Assembly: GCA_002900995.3 (NCBI GenBank)
Contig: CM035315.1
Coordinates: forward strand, 853,967 to 917,966
Length of the DNA stretch: 64,000 nt
Origin: Ganoderma boninense
Lineage: Eukaryota > Basidiomycota > Agaricomycetes > Polyporales > Polyporaceae
Reading direction: 5' to 3'
The notes under the pieces are model-generated. The model was not told the DNA's origin and made no database searches. It saw only the letters and a program-made list of their open reading frames with translations. Shown piece by piece: positions 1-11,727 of this stretch. A program made the translations under genes and the position numbers. Within the stretch, counting starts at the first letter, position 1; each line of letters opens with the position of its first letter.

Positions 1-733
1 CCCCTGCGCGTGCGCTGGCTCCGGGTCGCGGTGCAGAAGCGTCCGACACGGATCACCCAGCTGCCCCCGCCGCTCCTCGAGGCCCTGCGTACGGCTGTCG
101 AGCCGGGGAGCATCCGCGCGTTCGACGTCACTTTTTACAACTGGGACGAAGTCGCGAGCGCGGGGGCGCTGCTGCGTAACGCCGGGCGCAACTTAACGAC
201 CCTCAGGCTCAGCGTGTGCTGGGGGTCGGCAGAAGGTAAGCCTTGTTTGCTCCGTTTTTTTTTACGAGTGGAGTTCGAGGCCGCTGACATGATTTGGATC
301 TATTGCGAATGACTTAGGGGACATGGCTGGGGAACGGCCCGGGTGGGGAGCCCTCTCCTTGTCTTCGTGCCCGCAGCTCGAGACGTTCGAGTACTCGTTC
401 CCGCCGTTCGGCAGCATCTTCCGGGATCGCTCTGGGAACGCCTGCGCTCAACTCATCGGGTTGTTGCCGGCCGGCGTGCGGACGATTGTCCTTCGACTTC
501 CGGAGTTGATGCATGACGCCGTGTCTGAATATCCCAGGACGCCTGGATTGCGGAAGATCGAGGAGGTTGTGTTGGAAGACGGGCGGCGAAGGCTTCCAAA
601 TCTCTCGAGGGTCGTGCTGTCCTTCGTAGATTACGAGGTGACCAAGTTCGAAACTTGGGCGACCATCGGCGGTAAGGTGCTGCCCGGACTCATGAGGGAA
701 CGACTTTTATATGCACCTGCGTGTGGTCGATGA
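1..733 (+). CDS. 3' end of an unrecognised protein, possibly F-box/LRR-like (partial)
   Basis: The reading frame is open from the first base of the window, so the gene begins upstream. The first visible exon ends at 235 (donor GTAAGC). A second exon from 351 restores the frame (1 nt + 383 nt = 128 codons) and ends at the TGA at 731-733. Stretches such as LTTLRLSVCWGS and LSLSSCPQLETFEYSFPPFG have the spaced leucines of the C-terminal part of basidiomycete F-box/LRR-type proteins, but the F-box would lie outside the window. The acceptor at 349-350 was chosen because it keeps the leucine-rich pattern running. I cannot assign a function. Confidence 0.55.
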
Positions 734-1134
734 TGGTCATGCAATTGTATTACTATGAAGACCGAGACTAGGGTAAACCGGGGCGTCAGGTACTCTTGGG
801 CGTGCGTAACAAATATAGTGTATCTCTCTCATGATCTCATCCCGTAACAATCCAAGTGTATCCTAATCACAACTCGGTGGCAGTGTCAAGCAGATAACCC
901 TCCACCAGCTCGAACTTGCCAATGTTGCCAAACATTCAATTCGCCCGCACTGGCAGGCCAAATTTACAAGACGGAGAGGGGCATCCCGCTCGAAAGCATC
1001 TATTGACCGGCATTAACGCACCATGCACGGCGCACAAACATACAGTACTTATTCTAAAAGTACAACTGACAACATGAATGTCCATATATCTTATGCAAGC
1101 ACCCGCCGACACAACTGCGTCCACATCATGACCA
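734..1134. other. Convergent intergenic region
   Basis: This stretch lies between the stop of the left-edge gene (plus strand) and the stop of the TFIIE gene (minus strand), so it should hold both 3' UTRs. No coding signal, RNA gene or repeat was recognised. Confidence 0.5.
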
Positions 1135-2944
1135 TCATAACTGGGCGCTGAGCAACTCGTAGTACGCCGTGTACTCGTCTGGAGTCATCTCTTCCTGGTC
1201 CTCCTCGGTGACCAAGGACAACGCCACCCGCCGTCCGTTCACTGATGGGGATAAGTTGACGTGGAAATGGAAACCAAGATAGATAAACACACAACAACGT
1301 ACCATATACAGTAGGATCATCCCCGGTGGCACCGCCCGCGGATGCCTCCTCGCCCCCGAAACCATTCACGACGATGGGCCCAGGTTCCGGTTCAACAAAG
1401 CTATCTGTCCGCTGCAGCTTGGGCGTGCTACCGCCAGTGCCGATGTCCTCTAGCGAACGCGACCGCTTCCGGTACTGGTTCAGAGAGTCGAGATACTCGA
1501 CGTTGGGCTTCACGTCTTCTTCCTCGCCGAACTCGCTCAGGCCCGGCGTGGGCCGAGTTGACGGGTCGACGGACGCAGCTAGCGAGGCATAGTACTGGTC
1601 GTAGTCTGCACAAGAAGAGTTCAGCATTGCCATAGCAGAAAAATGAACCGCAGTGACTCACAATCAGCCTCGTCTGTCTGCACAACCACAGGCTTCGTAT
1701 CGTCGCCATTCACAGACGGGACACCCTTCGGTGCGCCCAGGCCCCTCAGGATCGCGTCGTTCGAGCTCGGCAGCTTGTTCCCGTCCGCTCCTGAGGTGGC
1801 GTCGGCGCGTGCGTTCTCCTTGATACCGAGCGCAGTGAGATCTCCCGAGATCGTACTCTGCAGATGCCACTTCGGCAGGGCGTTCTGCTGCCTCTTCGCA
1901 GCGGCCTCGCGATCGCGCTCTGCCCGCGCCGCTTCCTCATCTTTGTCGCCCGACAGGACGATGCCGATCGTGTCACCCTGTCGACCCTCGCCGCCTGCAC
2001 CAGCGATCTTGAGTCCGCCCTCGCGCGCAGCCTTCGCGCGCTCCGCCTCCAGGTGATTCCGTATCCACAACGCGACGTCGAAGCTGCCCGGCCTTCTTCA
2101 GATCAAGCTATCGCAAGACAGACGAAGGGATACGCACGCAGGGAGCACCATGTCCTCCGTCCTCCTCAGCCCCTCCAGGATGAACCGCATCTGCCGGTTG
2201 AACCGCTGCATCCTGTCCTGGCTGCCGATCACGTTCTCCGCATTCTCGTTGTCCACGAGCTCCGCCCCGCACACGTCGCAGTTGAACGTCCCCAGCTGGA
2301 AGTTGATGAGGCGGTCCGCCTCGAGCGCCTGGAACGCCTTGCGGCACTGCGGGCAGAGGTAGCCCTTGGAGTCGAGCTCGTTCCGGAGGCCCTGGTCGAT
2401 GACCCGCCGCATCTCCGCCATGCGCCACTTGACGACGTTGCAGAACGACTGGTAGTCGATGTAGAAGTACTGCCGCCCGACCGAGCGCTGTGCGCCCTCC
2501 TTGAGCTCGTTCTGGCGGTATCTGTGTGGCGACGCGCCGAGGCGAGGGCATTTTAAGGGCTGGAATGCACCACGAGAGAGCGTACGTACATTCGGACCAG
2601 CTTGTGCCCCTCCAGCGTCGCCATGATCTTGTTCAGCTCCTTGAGCTGCAGCCCCATCCGCCCCGCCAGGTCGTCGTCCTTGAGACTGTGGTCCATGAGT
2701 CATCAAGCATGCAAGCACGAAAACGTAGACTCTGCTCCTCCTGGCGCTCCTGCTCGACCAACCCCGTCCTACCTGATCGCGTCGCTCCCTCACCAACTCA
2801 GCTGGGTAGACAAGATACTTACACAGGATGACGGATGAGCTGGTCCATGACAACTGTGAACTTGGGTTCGTAGAAGGCCCGCGAGACATGTTGGACTAGC
2901 AGACGGAGTGTTTCCTGTTCATCTTTCGACAGACCTTGCGCCAT
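1135..2944 (-). CDS. TFA1: Transcription initiation factor IIE, large (alpha) subunit
   Basis: TFIIE alpha joins the RNA polymerase II pre-initiation complex in the nucleus, recruits TFIIH and stimulates its kinase. Six exons give 481 residues: 2944-2823, 2685-2590, 2521-2138, 2095-1662, 1605-1303 and 1241-1135, all with GT-AG borders and phases that add up. Residues 1-80 hold the winged-helix region (LRLLVQHVSRAFYEPKFTVV, DDDLAGRMGLQLKELNKIMA). The middle has the zinc ribbon: YLCPQCRKAF, then about 20 residues later FNCDVCGAEL (two C-x2-C pairs). An acidic, Gln/Ala-rich C-terminal half follows (EFGEEEDVKPNVEYLDSLNQ) and ends MTPDEYTAYYELLSAQL. The start at 2944 gives MAQGLSKDEQETLRLL, a normal family N-terminus. 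The zinc-binding cysteines are intact and nothing suggests decay. The product name is secure; the symbol follows the yeast orthologue. Confidence 0.92.
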
Positions 2945-3314
2945 CCAGGCCGATAGGCCAAGGCAGAGTTAAATCCAAGCCAGAAAGCGTCTCCAAGCGG
3001 ACGAGGAGAGGGTATGTGGTCGATGGTGGTGGTGGTCCAGGGCCAACCGCTGCAATATAAGCGCCCAAACATTCGGCCGCAAAATACGATGCTCGCGCGC
3101 GCGGCACCGAGGTCGACGTCGGCGACCGGCAAACTTCGAGACGACTTCGAGAGGAGACTCGGAAACGTGCTTGATTACATCTCAATTATACATGTCATGA
3201 ATACAGAGGTTATTTCCGAAATACAAGAGGTATCGCATATAGATTGTGTCCTACATGTTAAAACAAGAAAAATCAGAGTCCCATGTCGACCGGTCGACTG
3301 CAGGCTGCTGCGAA
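2945..3314. other. Short intergenic region upstream of the TFIIE gene
   Basis: It holds the promoter of the TFIIE gene and the 3' UTR of the leucine-rich-repeat gene, both on the minus strand. No distinct motif was identified with confidence. Confidence 0.4.
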
Positions 3315-5840
3315 CTAGTCATCAGTCTGCCGCTCCTCAGCACCGCGCGCATCATGGCGGGCGTCCTCTTCCTCGAGCTCGAACGCGGTGCACCGCACGG
3401 ACGCGAGCCACTGCGCCCGCTCCGCCTCGCGCCGACACAGCACGCCGCCCATGCACTTCCCGCCCGCGCATCCGGACGAGGACCCTCCTACGCGCTTCCT
3501 CAGCTGAATGCCGCCGCCTGGACCGAGGCCCAGCGGGCTCTGCGACGGCACCGTGTCCTCGATGCTGAACTGAAGGTTCGCGGGGTCGGGGATGCAGCCG
3601 CCACCGCCGCGGCTGGCGAGGGAGGGGAGGAGCGGGGGGAGCGTCGAGGGGTCGGACGCGAAGGTGAAGATGCGGATGCGCTGCGCGTTGGAGAGGATGG
3701 GGGCGAGGAAGGAGAGGGTGTGTAGCTGCAGCTCGGTCGGGAGATGCATGAAGGGGAACGCGCTGGTCTCGGTGGGCGGGGAGAGAGACAGCGGCTGGCC
3801 GATGGTGGAGAAGAGCGCGCTGGTGGACGGGTCGATGCATGCACAGGGGGAAGTGGCGGAAGACGTGTCGCGATCCTCGCGGGATTTAGACCGAAGGAGG
3901 AGCGGTCGTGCGTGCCGCAAGAGTACGAGAGCCTCCTTCTCCACCTGGTGCTTGAGCACTGTGTTTCGGGTGAGGATCTGCTTCAGTTCCTTGTCGATGT
4001 CTTTCCAGCTCGTAACGTTGCCCTTCGCCTCGTACTCGTATTCGTTATCGCTTGAGGAGACATCGCTATCGTCGTTCAACTCGATCAAGCCATTGGCGTG
4101 CATTTCCAGGCGGAGAAGGGTATAGTTGGCTCGTCGAACGGCGCGGACGATGGATCGAATTGCCCGGGTTCCGAGGGTATTCCCGTTGGCCTTGAGGGTA
4201 TGTAGTTGGCAACGAGGAGATGTGATGTACTCGATGATGAGAGGCGCGCTCGCACGGGTCAGTCCAATCACAGACAGATGAATTTCGCCAAGGTAAGGTG
4301 CATCGAGCAAGGGGAGGAAATGAGCGGCGAAGGTGTCAGTCAGTTTCGGGTTTGTCGTAAGGGAAAGCGTTTCCAAGTGGGACGCGTTGACTGCGAGGGC
4401 AAATACTACCGCGACCTCAGGGTTACCCGTGAAGGCGTTCTGAAAGGGACGGTCAGCATTGAGTTGTCACACTTCCGCAGCTGGAGACTGAGAAAGATGT
4501 CGCAAGAGTTGCACACAAATCCAGTACTGACTAGGCAACCACTGAGTGTCGTGAGTTGCTCGACGTGGTGGCTTGCAGCCCATTCAGGAGACAGAACAAC
4601 ACCAGGCGCAAAAAACAAGGGTAATGAGACAAATCCACATGCGGGCACCGATGAAGAGCCTAACCTGAGGTGAAGATGGTAGCCTCGAAACCATAGGGCA
4701 TCTCTACTCAAGGGTAGACAACGCATGCGTGCGCACGAGGATCTGCCCCCACGGAATACTAAAACGCATGCTTTCGAGAATCGTTTCAAAAATTCGTACG
4801 AGGGGCTTTACGATAGCAAACACCAAATACTCTCCCAAGGTCGCTCACGGGCAGGTAGATGTGCTCCCCAGCTTCTGGACAAAGATATTGACGGGTCGAG
4901 AAACGGCTTTGCAGTCTTGGAAGGGAAGACGGACCGGAAAAGCTCCCCAGTCCCAAAATGTGAATGACCAAGGATGATAGCGGGCTGCCTTCACCCTACT
5001 TAAGGCCGTCCTGTTTCCGCTGACGTTTCGGATCTCGGCCGGCACGTCTGGTGACGAGTTCACACCACCGCTGGTGGCGCAGTTGCTGCTCGTGCGGCTT
5101 TGACACATGCGGGTGGGCCCTCGCGTCTGGCAACGAGACAGGTAGCGGAAGTCGAAACATCTCTGCAAGCCTGCCAATAATCACGACTGTCCTCCTAATC
5201 GGCACGCAGGACACTCGCCGAGATGTTCCGGCAGCTTTACCAGACCACCGGTTACAGGACGAGTTGTATACCCACACCCCTGTCTCCCGCCCAAAGTGCA
5301 CTCTTGGCCAGCACGGCGGGGGCACCATCGATATAGCAACGTCTACAGGAGGTGCGGGGGGCCGAACGCCACGCAGAGCACGGCAGGAGCTACTCACGTT
5401 CTGGAGAAAGAGCTCCTTCAAGAGGGTATTGTCGCGCAAATACCGGCTGATAGCCAGCAACCCTCTGTTTCCGATGCGATTCGAGTTGAGGCTGATGTGG
5501 GTTATCTTGTATTTCCGGCCAGGTTCAGAATTGAGGAACCCGAAGAGCTCTTCGCAGCCCGAGTCGCCGAGATCATTGTGCCCGAGGATGAGCTTCGTAA
5601 CAGATCGGCGCGCGAGGATCTGTTTGATCACCTCCTGCGCCCCTGCAACACGCCGCCACATGGTGCATTTCAATGGAGTGCTTTGGCACATATAGGTGGT
5701 TATTACGCACCTAGTACCGAGGAAAGTCCAGCGTCCATGCTCTCGATATGGCTCCGAGAGGCGAGGGAGACCTTCGGCGCGGCCGACTTGCGAGGAAGCA
5801 CCTTGCGCGGTTCAAACCCGCCGAATGCGAGGACGTTCAT
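3315..5840 (-). CDS. RNI-like leucine-rich-repeat protein
   Basis: Three exons (5840-5711, 5642-5398, 4439-3315) give 499 residues. After a short N-terminal tail (MNVLAFGGFEPRKVLPRKSA) come ribonuclease-inhibitor-type repeats: SVTKLILGHNDLGDSGCEEL, ITHISLNSNRIGNRGLLAIS, LLKELFLQN continuing into NAFTGNPE after the intron, then HLETLSLTTNPKL, LGEIHLSVIGLT and LHTLKANGNTLGTRAIRSIV. Behind the repeats are an acidic patch, a charged helix and a segment with an F-box-like ring (HLPTELQLHTLSFLAPI). Near the C-terminus is a Cys/Gly-rich stretch. Such proteins are protein-binding scaffolds; the partner is unknown. Repeat spacing is kept exactly across the 958-nt second intron (5397-4440), which supports the join even though the intron is far longer than others here. 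Confidence 0.75.
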
Positions 5841-6691
5841 GTTGACTTGTTCGTCTTTGGATTAGTTGTGCAAAGTCATGAAGAGGATGGTCCGTGTGGG
5901 GGTGGCGGTCTCAAAGAAGAGCGAATGAAGGAAATAAAGCAGATATGGCTAGAGGCGCTGACGCCCGCGATGCCGCCATATTGACACACCCACGTAACTT
6001 GCTCACAGCGCCGGCGGCACCCCCCATTCGCCCTGCCATTCACTCACTTTCCCCAATACCCCCACAGTCGACCTCTAGACTAACTAGAGCGGGGCCACTG
6101 TATCTTAAGACGGTACGAGGTGAATTTTTGGTGAGTACTGAAATGGTGTACCGGTGCCTTTTCAGACCATGACGTCTACAACGGTAGGTCGGTGAGTCGG
6201 CTGCAACGTTCAATCCTCCCTCGTATATAACGAGTCGCTTGCCCATGCCATGACGGTAGAGAATTTACAGGAAATAAAGATTCTTTGAAAACTAAATTAG
6301 GTCACGCCAGCTTTTCTCGACATGACGCCGTTCAAAATGTAGTTGGTTTGATCCTACCGATGTGTGGTCCTCTGGACCAACACGATCCACATGAGCGACA
6401 GGCGGCCGTGACATATTGGGCGATCTACAGCACCAGCCGAATAAAACCGTGTCGATAAGCATGGGGAGTCGGCCAAGCAGAACTCCACTCGGAACTTCTC
6501 TCTTTCACACCGCCCGCCTTCCACAGCAGGTCGCACAGTCACCTGGTACCTGTAGCCACGAAGTTGTCCGTCAAATGTCGTCGCATATCCTGGATAGGGG
6601 GTTAACATTAGGTGCGTATACTGTTACATGTGTCCTTGTCTATCATGGTGCCAACACTCAAAGGGCCAAACTCAAGACAAATACATCGCAT
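5841..6691. other. Intergenic region
   Basis: This holds the promoter of the LRR gene (minus strand) and the 3' UTR of the FAD monooxygenase gene (minus strand). No further coding or RNA feature is supported. Confidence 0.4.
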
Positions 6692-7906
6692 TCAAGCCTT
6701 CCGCCTGCGCTCAGGCGCCTCGAAGAACTCGCCCAACGCTTTAATCGCAGACGCAGGAGCGTCCGGGCCTATGCTAGCCTGCAGGTTAGCGTTGGCGATC
6801 TCCGCAAACTCCTTCGCCGCCTCCAGCCTCTCCACCTCGCACTTCGCCACCGCCGCCTCCCGCTCCGCCACGCTCTTCCCGCCATTGACGGCATCCGCCA
6901 GCACAATCCCAAGCTCCAGCGCGTCCAGCATGGCAAGGTTCACTCCCGCGCCCGCGAACGGGCTCATCAAGTGCGCCGCGTCCCCGATGAGCGTCACCCC
7001 GTTGACGTGCTCCCACTTGTGCCCGATGGGCAGGTGGTACAGCGGGCGCATGTACATCGCCCCCTCGTCGCAGTGCTCGACGAGGCTGCGCATCGCCGGC
7101 GCCCACCCCTGATACTTCTCGAGGAGCACCTTCTGCGCCTCCTTCCCGTCCTCGGGCATCGTCCAGCCCTCGGGCGTGGCGAAGAACATGTATATGCGCG
7201 TGCGCCCGTCGCCGTTGAGCTGCGCCATGAACGTCTGCCCGCGGCCCATCGCGTACATCGAGCCCGCCCCCACGAGCGCGACCCCCTCCGCGAGCTCCGG
7301 CTTCTTCGCGGCCGACGGCAGGACCGTGATCTCCGCGCCGCTGACCCCGTGGTAGATCGGCGTCGCCGGCGACACGAGCGGGCGGACGCGCGAGTTGGCC
7401 CCGTCGGCCCCGACGAGGATGTCGACGACGGCCGTGTGCCCGTTAGCGAACGTCAGCTCGCGCTCCCCCGTCCCTGCGGCGAGGTCGCGCACGGAGGCGA
7501 GCGCATACCCCCACTTGATGCTGTCCTGGGGTGCGGCGTCGATCATGATCCTGCGGAGGACGGCGCGGTCGATCTCGGGGCGGACGTCGAGCGGGTCGAG
7601 GTCGACGTTCTGCTCCGCGTCCTTGGAGACGAGGACGTTGCCGTCCGGGTCGCAGATGCGGAACGCGTCGGCCTCGGGGCGCGAGTGCTTCGCGAACGCC
7701 GGCCCAAGGCCGTTCTCGCGCAGCGCGCGCTGGCCGCTGCCGTGCCCGAGGTCGAGCATGCCGCCGAGGTGCGCGCGGGAGTCGATGCTCGGCTCGCGCT
7801 CGTAGAGCGTCGCGCGGACCCCGCGGCGGTGGAGGGTGAGGAGGAGGATGAGGCCGGCGGGGCCGCCGCCGATGATCGCGATGCGGGGGTGGGAAGGAGC
7901 AGACAT
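6692..7906 (-). CDS. FAD-dependent monooxygenase (aromatic hydroxylase / TetX-like)
   Basis: This single exon of 404 residues is a group A flavoprotein monooxygenase, which uses NAD(P)H and O2 to hydroxylate a small, often aromatic or polyketide, substrate in the cytosol. The three family motifs are visible. The N-terminal dinucleotide-binding motif is IAIIGGGPAGLILLLTLHRR (residues about 9-28) followed by YERE. The DG motif is DILVGADGANSRVR (about 160-175). The FAD ribityl-binding GD motif is VTLIGDAAHLMSPFAGAGVN (about 305-325). Length matches the short TetX-like branch with no extra C-terminal thioredoxin-like domain. It has no introns, unlike its neighbours. A TATA-like sequence lies about 150 nt upstream (8057-8068, minus strand). 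The substrate cannot be predicted; no biosynthetic cluster surrounds it. Confidence 0.87.
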   Translation of the reverse strand: MSAPSHPRIAIIGGGPAGLILLLTLHRRGVRATLYEREPSIDSRAHLGGMLDLGHGSGQRALRENGLGPAFAKHSRPEADAFRICDPDGNVLVSKDAEQNVDLDPLDVRPEIDRAVLRRIMIDAAPQDSIKWGYALASVRDLAAGTGERELTFANGHTAVVDILVGADGANSRVRPLVSPATPIYHGVSGAEITVLPSAAKKPELAEGVALVGAGSMYAMGRGQTFMAQLNGDGRTRIYMFFATPEGWTMPEDGKEAQKVLLEKYQGWAPAMRSLVEHCDEGAMYMRPLYHLPIGHKWEHVNGVTLIGDAAHLMSPFAGAGVNLAMLDALELGIVLADAVNGGKSVAEREAAVAKCEVERLEAAKEFAEIANANLQASIGPDAPASAIKALGEFFEAPERRRKA

Positions 7907-9277
7907 TGTGGCTGCTTGAAGACCTGTGGTTCGGTGGTTAGTGTCGCGGCTTCATCTCGGTTGGATGATTGACACGAGACCGTACCGTTCTTATTTCTTG
8001 GGAGTGTCACGCAAGAACCGTTGGGTGAGTGTTGGGACTGTGTGGGTCGCTCGGGTGTGTTTATAACCTCTTCCTCTCCAGACCAGTGTTTCGATTCAGT
8101 CCACCCCTGTGTTACCGCCACCCCACCCTGAGGCGGCGGATACGATGCGTGTCCCGCCGGCCGCGGTTTGTATTACTCGCCAAGATTGACATCGACGTCG
8201 TAGGACACCGGCGAATGTGAGCTCAGAGAAGCTGCCGTCAGAAAACGTAACTCAACGGTTGTTTTTCGTCAGCTCAATATGTTGGACGAACGCTCATGAC
8301 ACATATTTCCCAATACACCCGCCGTTGTGGGTGAAAGTCTTGACTAGCCGACAAGTAGCAGCATACATCCGCCAAAACGACTCTTCGCTGTCTCCGCTCC
8401 CGTCGGCCGAATCGAAGCGAGGCAAGCTCTTTTATCGTGAAGAATACGGATCCGGCTGTTAATGACTCGCAGGTGCCACCCTGGCCGAACGTCCTCGCCG
8501 CTTTCTATATCTTTTTGCAGGTTCAGGCCGTCTCATACGGCAGCTTGGAAGGCTCGAGGCATGTATAATGTATGGCACTGCAATGCCGTACCCCCTTGAC
8601 CGCAGCGATGCCACATGTAAATCAAAGAGCCTCTTTCAATAGAGTCGTGGGTAAGCCATTACAATTCGATCAGCCCCAGCTCCTCCCCTTACCTAAAAGC
8701 CGTGCAGTCCCCGCCGACGGCCTCCGCATCCGACGGCGGTCAGAATCTGAATATGACTCCTGGCGTTTGTTTGAAAAAGCATGTACTATGGACGCTCGAC
8801 TCGGCAGTGCCGAGGACATGTCCCGCATCATGCGCTTAGATGACTCGGATAATCTCCGTCCAAGTCGAGCGGCTAGGCACTCCGCTGGGATCATCGTAGA
8901 GGTTGTGCAGGACGGTGAATAGGTCGCAGGTAGGGTGAATCTTTGCGGACTGGCACTCGCATTAACGGTTGGGCCGGCCCTAGTCCCAATCGCCATGGAC
9001 GTCTGCCGGAACCTGTCGGCCAGCGTGCCGACTCAAGCCCTTTGCGATAAAGACATAGAGCGGTTCGTCGGCTTCGTGCCCTCGATGGTCGAACGCAGTT
9101 GGTGGGGTACCGTGAAGATATTGGTAACCAATGTATCTGAGAGGTAAGTAGCGGGGAATACCTATTACTGTAATATTATCCGACGTGTATGTCCAGCCTC
9201 CAGGAACGGTCCGTGCAGCCCTCTAGGTGGGCAGTCATCCAATGCAATGTCCATACTCACTTTGAGACGACGTCGTC
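7907..9277. other. Intergenic region, no supported gene
   Basis: This holds the promoter of the monooxygenase gene and the 3' side of the glycosyltransferase gene. Open frames on both strands between 8217 and 9147 show no domain, splice pattern or protein-like composition that I can support. Confidence 0.4.
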
Positions 9278-10574
9278 TCATACCAGCCCCCCACATATAT
9301 CCTGCATGGACATCGGAATCAGCAAGAGCCCCAAGCAGCAAAGAAGCCCGCGTCGACGTACCGCCCTCCGCCTCTTGAAATCCGCATAGAACCCCAACCA
9401 CATCTCCCTCGCCCTGCAATCCTCCTCCCCACCCCCAATATGGATATGGCACTTCGGCTGGACGTCGAGCACCGTCGTCGGTGGGGCGTTGATCCACGGC
9501 TTCGGCATCGGCCAGTCCGAAAAGTGGAGGAACTTGGCCTCGCGCAGCGCCGCGTCCGGGTCCCACTCCTCGTACGCGTTGCCGAGGTACGCGCCGTGGC
9601 CCTGCGGGTCGGCGATGCGGAACTCGCCCGTGAGCAGCGCGTACCGCCGGTGCGGGAGCACGAGCGCGTCGCGCCCGTACAGCCTGTTCACGATCTCCAT
9701 GTCGAACTCCCCGCCCTTCGCTCCGGCGATCGCGTCTGCGACGCGCTGGAACTCGGCGCGGGACGGCGTGGCGAGCAGCAGCGCGGTCGTCAGCACTTGG
9801 GGGCCCGTGCCGCCCAGCCAGTATGCACGGGGCAGGGCGGCGGGGGCCGGGGGCAGGAGGAAGAGCTCATCCATGGGCTGGAGGAGGGTGGCGTCGGAGT
9901 CGATCGCGAGGACGCGGGCGTACTGCGTCTGGTTGAACGCCAGGAGCTTCGTGTAGCTGTCGGACCACGTCGCTGGGCGTTCGCGGCCACGCAAGTCAGT
10001 ATGTGGGCGGGTGAAGATGGAGGTGGGGGGACGGCCACTTACGGTCGCCACCTCCACGGTGCTGCACGGCGATCGGGACCAGCTGCACGCCGTACGAGTC
10101 CCTGGCTTTGGCGAGGAGACGGCCGTTGTTGTCGCCGGCGGCGTCGGGTACCATCGCAGAGGGGTACATGAGTAGGCGGGAGGCTTTGCTGCCCAGGCGG
10201 TGGAGGGCCTCGAATATCATGAGCGTGTTGCAGAGGTAGGCCGAGTTCGTGGCGTACTGCGAGTAGGCGAAGCGGGACCAGTCGACATTGTCTGCGGGAG
10301 ACGGTAGGTCCTGGTCGGGCGGTCGATGGTGGGGTCTACGGTGAGGGAGAGGCTGGATGTCGTCGGGGAGAGGGCTCCACGTATGTACCACCGCAAATGT
10401 CTGGCCGAGGAAGAGGATGAAGCCAACGATTGCTCCGGCGGCGAGTGCATATCGTACCCTCTTCGATCGCAGGATGTGCTGCAAGGAGTAGGCCTGCCTC
10501 CTGCCATCGGTGGACAGTGGAGAGTACTGAGAGGAGAAGGAGATGGGCTGCCGCCGTGCAGGGGGCTGTGCCAT
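9278..10574 (-). CDS. GT8-like (glycogenin/GNT1-type) glycosyltransferase, type II membrane protein
   Basis: The first exon (10574-10043) encodes a short basic tail and one membrane anchor (YALAAGAIVGFILFLGQTFA, about residues 43-62), typical of Golgi glycosyltransferases. The catalytic domain follows: SAYLCNTLMIFEALHRLGSK, then after the intron (acceptor before 9972) a DxD-type metal/nucleotide-sugar motif in VLAIDSDATLLQPMDELFLL, later FDMEIVNRLYG and KFLHFSDWPMPKPW. These match family 8 transferases of the GNT1/glycogenin-like group, which move a sugar from a nucleotide donor. The unspliced tail gives 408 residues. A possible final intron of 60 nt (GTACGT to GCAG, before the last seven codons) is a multiple of three, so both forms share one stop. 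A start 45 nt upstream (10619) is also possible. The acceptor substrate is unknown. Confidence 0.8.
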
Positions 10575-11639
10575 GGGGGCGCCAGCGGGGTGAGGGGCGC
10601 AAGGGAAGTGGAGAGACAAGAGTCAAAAAGTGAGGCGAGGGCCGTTCTGTCTACACCTTGTCGAGACAGCTAGTATAGTTTCGTAGGCGAGATTTCTATG
10701 CAGATACTTTGGAGCGGGCAGTGAGCCCGCTCGAGGGATGAACCAGTGGCAGACATGAGAGGGGATGGGTGGAACAAGGTATGCGCAGCATGCGGTGATG
10801 GACGGGTTAGTTGGGCGCAGGGGAAACGGGAACATCGGAGGTTTTGGGGCATGGGACTCGAATGTAGTGAAATGAATGGACGTTGATTTGTCCAAAACAC
10901 TATCGATCGAGGGGAACGTATCCAGGTTAGTAAATTGAAGTGCACTGTGGCTCATAGTGCAAACCCCAAATTATTGAAGATCATAGCGAGTGACCATGGC
11001 AAGATGTGTATACTCCGACGACCCGGTGAAAAGAGTGGATAGTCCGACCGCTCGGTATAAATCAGAGGGCGTGGAAGGGTTGCGAAGCAATGCCCGAGGC
11101 ATTCTTGGGCGCCTAGTGGGGTTTGGATGGTTTGGAGGGCTTCCCACGGCGGCAGCGCGTGATGGGCCATGTCAAAGTGCTGTGCTGCAACGGCGGACAC
11201 TCGGCAGACCCGGCGAGGCGAGTAATTTACCTCGAGTCTTGAGCTCTGGTCCACTTCTCCCGGTCTTTCCTCCCCGTCCTGCGGCCACGATTTCCACGCT
11301 TGAACGCCGTGATTCCTGCAGACTGCGGCGACTTCGACGTCCTTCCGAATCGATTGCCAGTGGGGAGTCGGGACCTTGGTTCTCTCGATTTTCACCCTCT
11401 TGTCCAGACCCTTCTCGCCCCCTCTACTTCAGCGACGACTTTGTTTCAACTACGTTTCAACTGCACTGCCAGCTAACCGCTTGCCTCGCAGTTCTTGGCT
11501 TGGCACAACGTGGCAGGTGGCGATCAGGTGAGAACTGAGAACTGACTTGATAGAACCGACTACGCTATGACAGATAGCTCAGGTAAACTAATGTATAGTA
11601 GGTACCTCGCAGGTGGCGATGATGATGAACATCTGAGCG
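10575..11639. other. Intergenic region between the glycosyltransferase and the palindrome cluster
   Basis: This includes the glycosyltransferase promoter. Long open frames on the plus strand (10990-11538) and minus strand (10952-11395) overlap, lack recognisable motifs and look like chance frames in GC-rich DNA. Confidence 0.35.
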
Positions 11640-11665
11640 CCAATGTCCCCTTAAATGGGGATTGG
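11640..11665. repeat. Imperfect inverted repeat 1
   Basis: CCAATGTCCCC pairs with GGGGATTGG across a short AT spacer; the left arm carries two extra bases. It is the first of three consecutive palindromes in about 160 nt. Confidence 0.7.
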
Positions 11666-11727
11666 CCCCTCTTTGGGTAGCCAAGCTGCAAGGCCGCGAG
11701 TCACGGAACATTAACCTTATATCAAAA

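Noticed and set aside
6416..7972. 518-codon frame on the plus strand
   Set aside because: It is the antisense shadow of the FAD monooxygenase; its Arg/His/Leu-rich product is typical of antisense GC-rich coding DNA.
10990..11538. 182-codon open frame on the plus strand
   Set aside because: It overlaps an equally long frame on the other strand, has no domain and lies in a promoter-like region.
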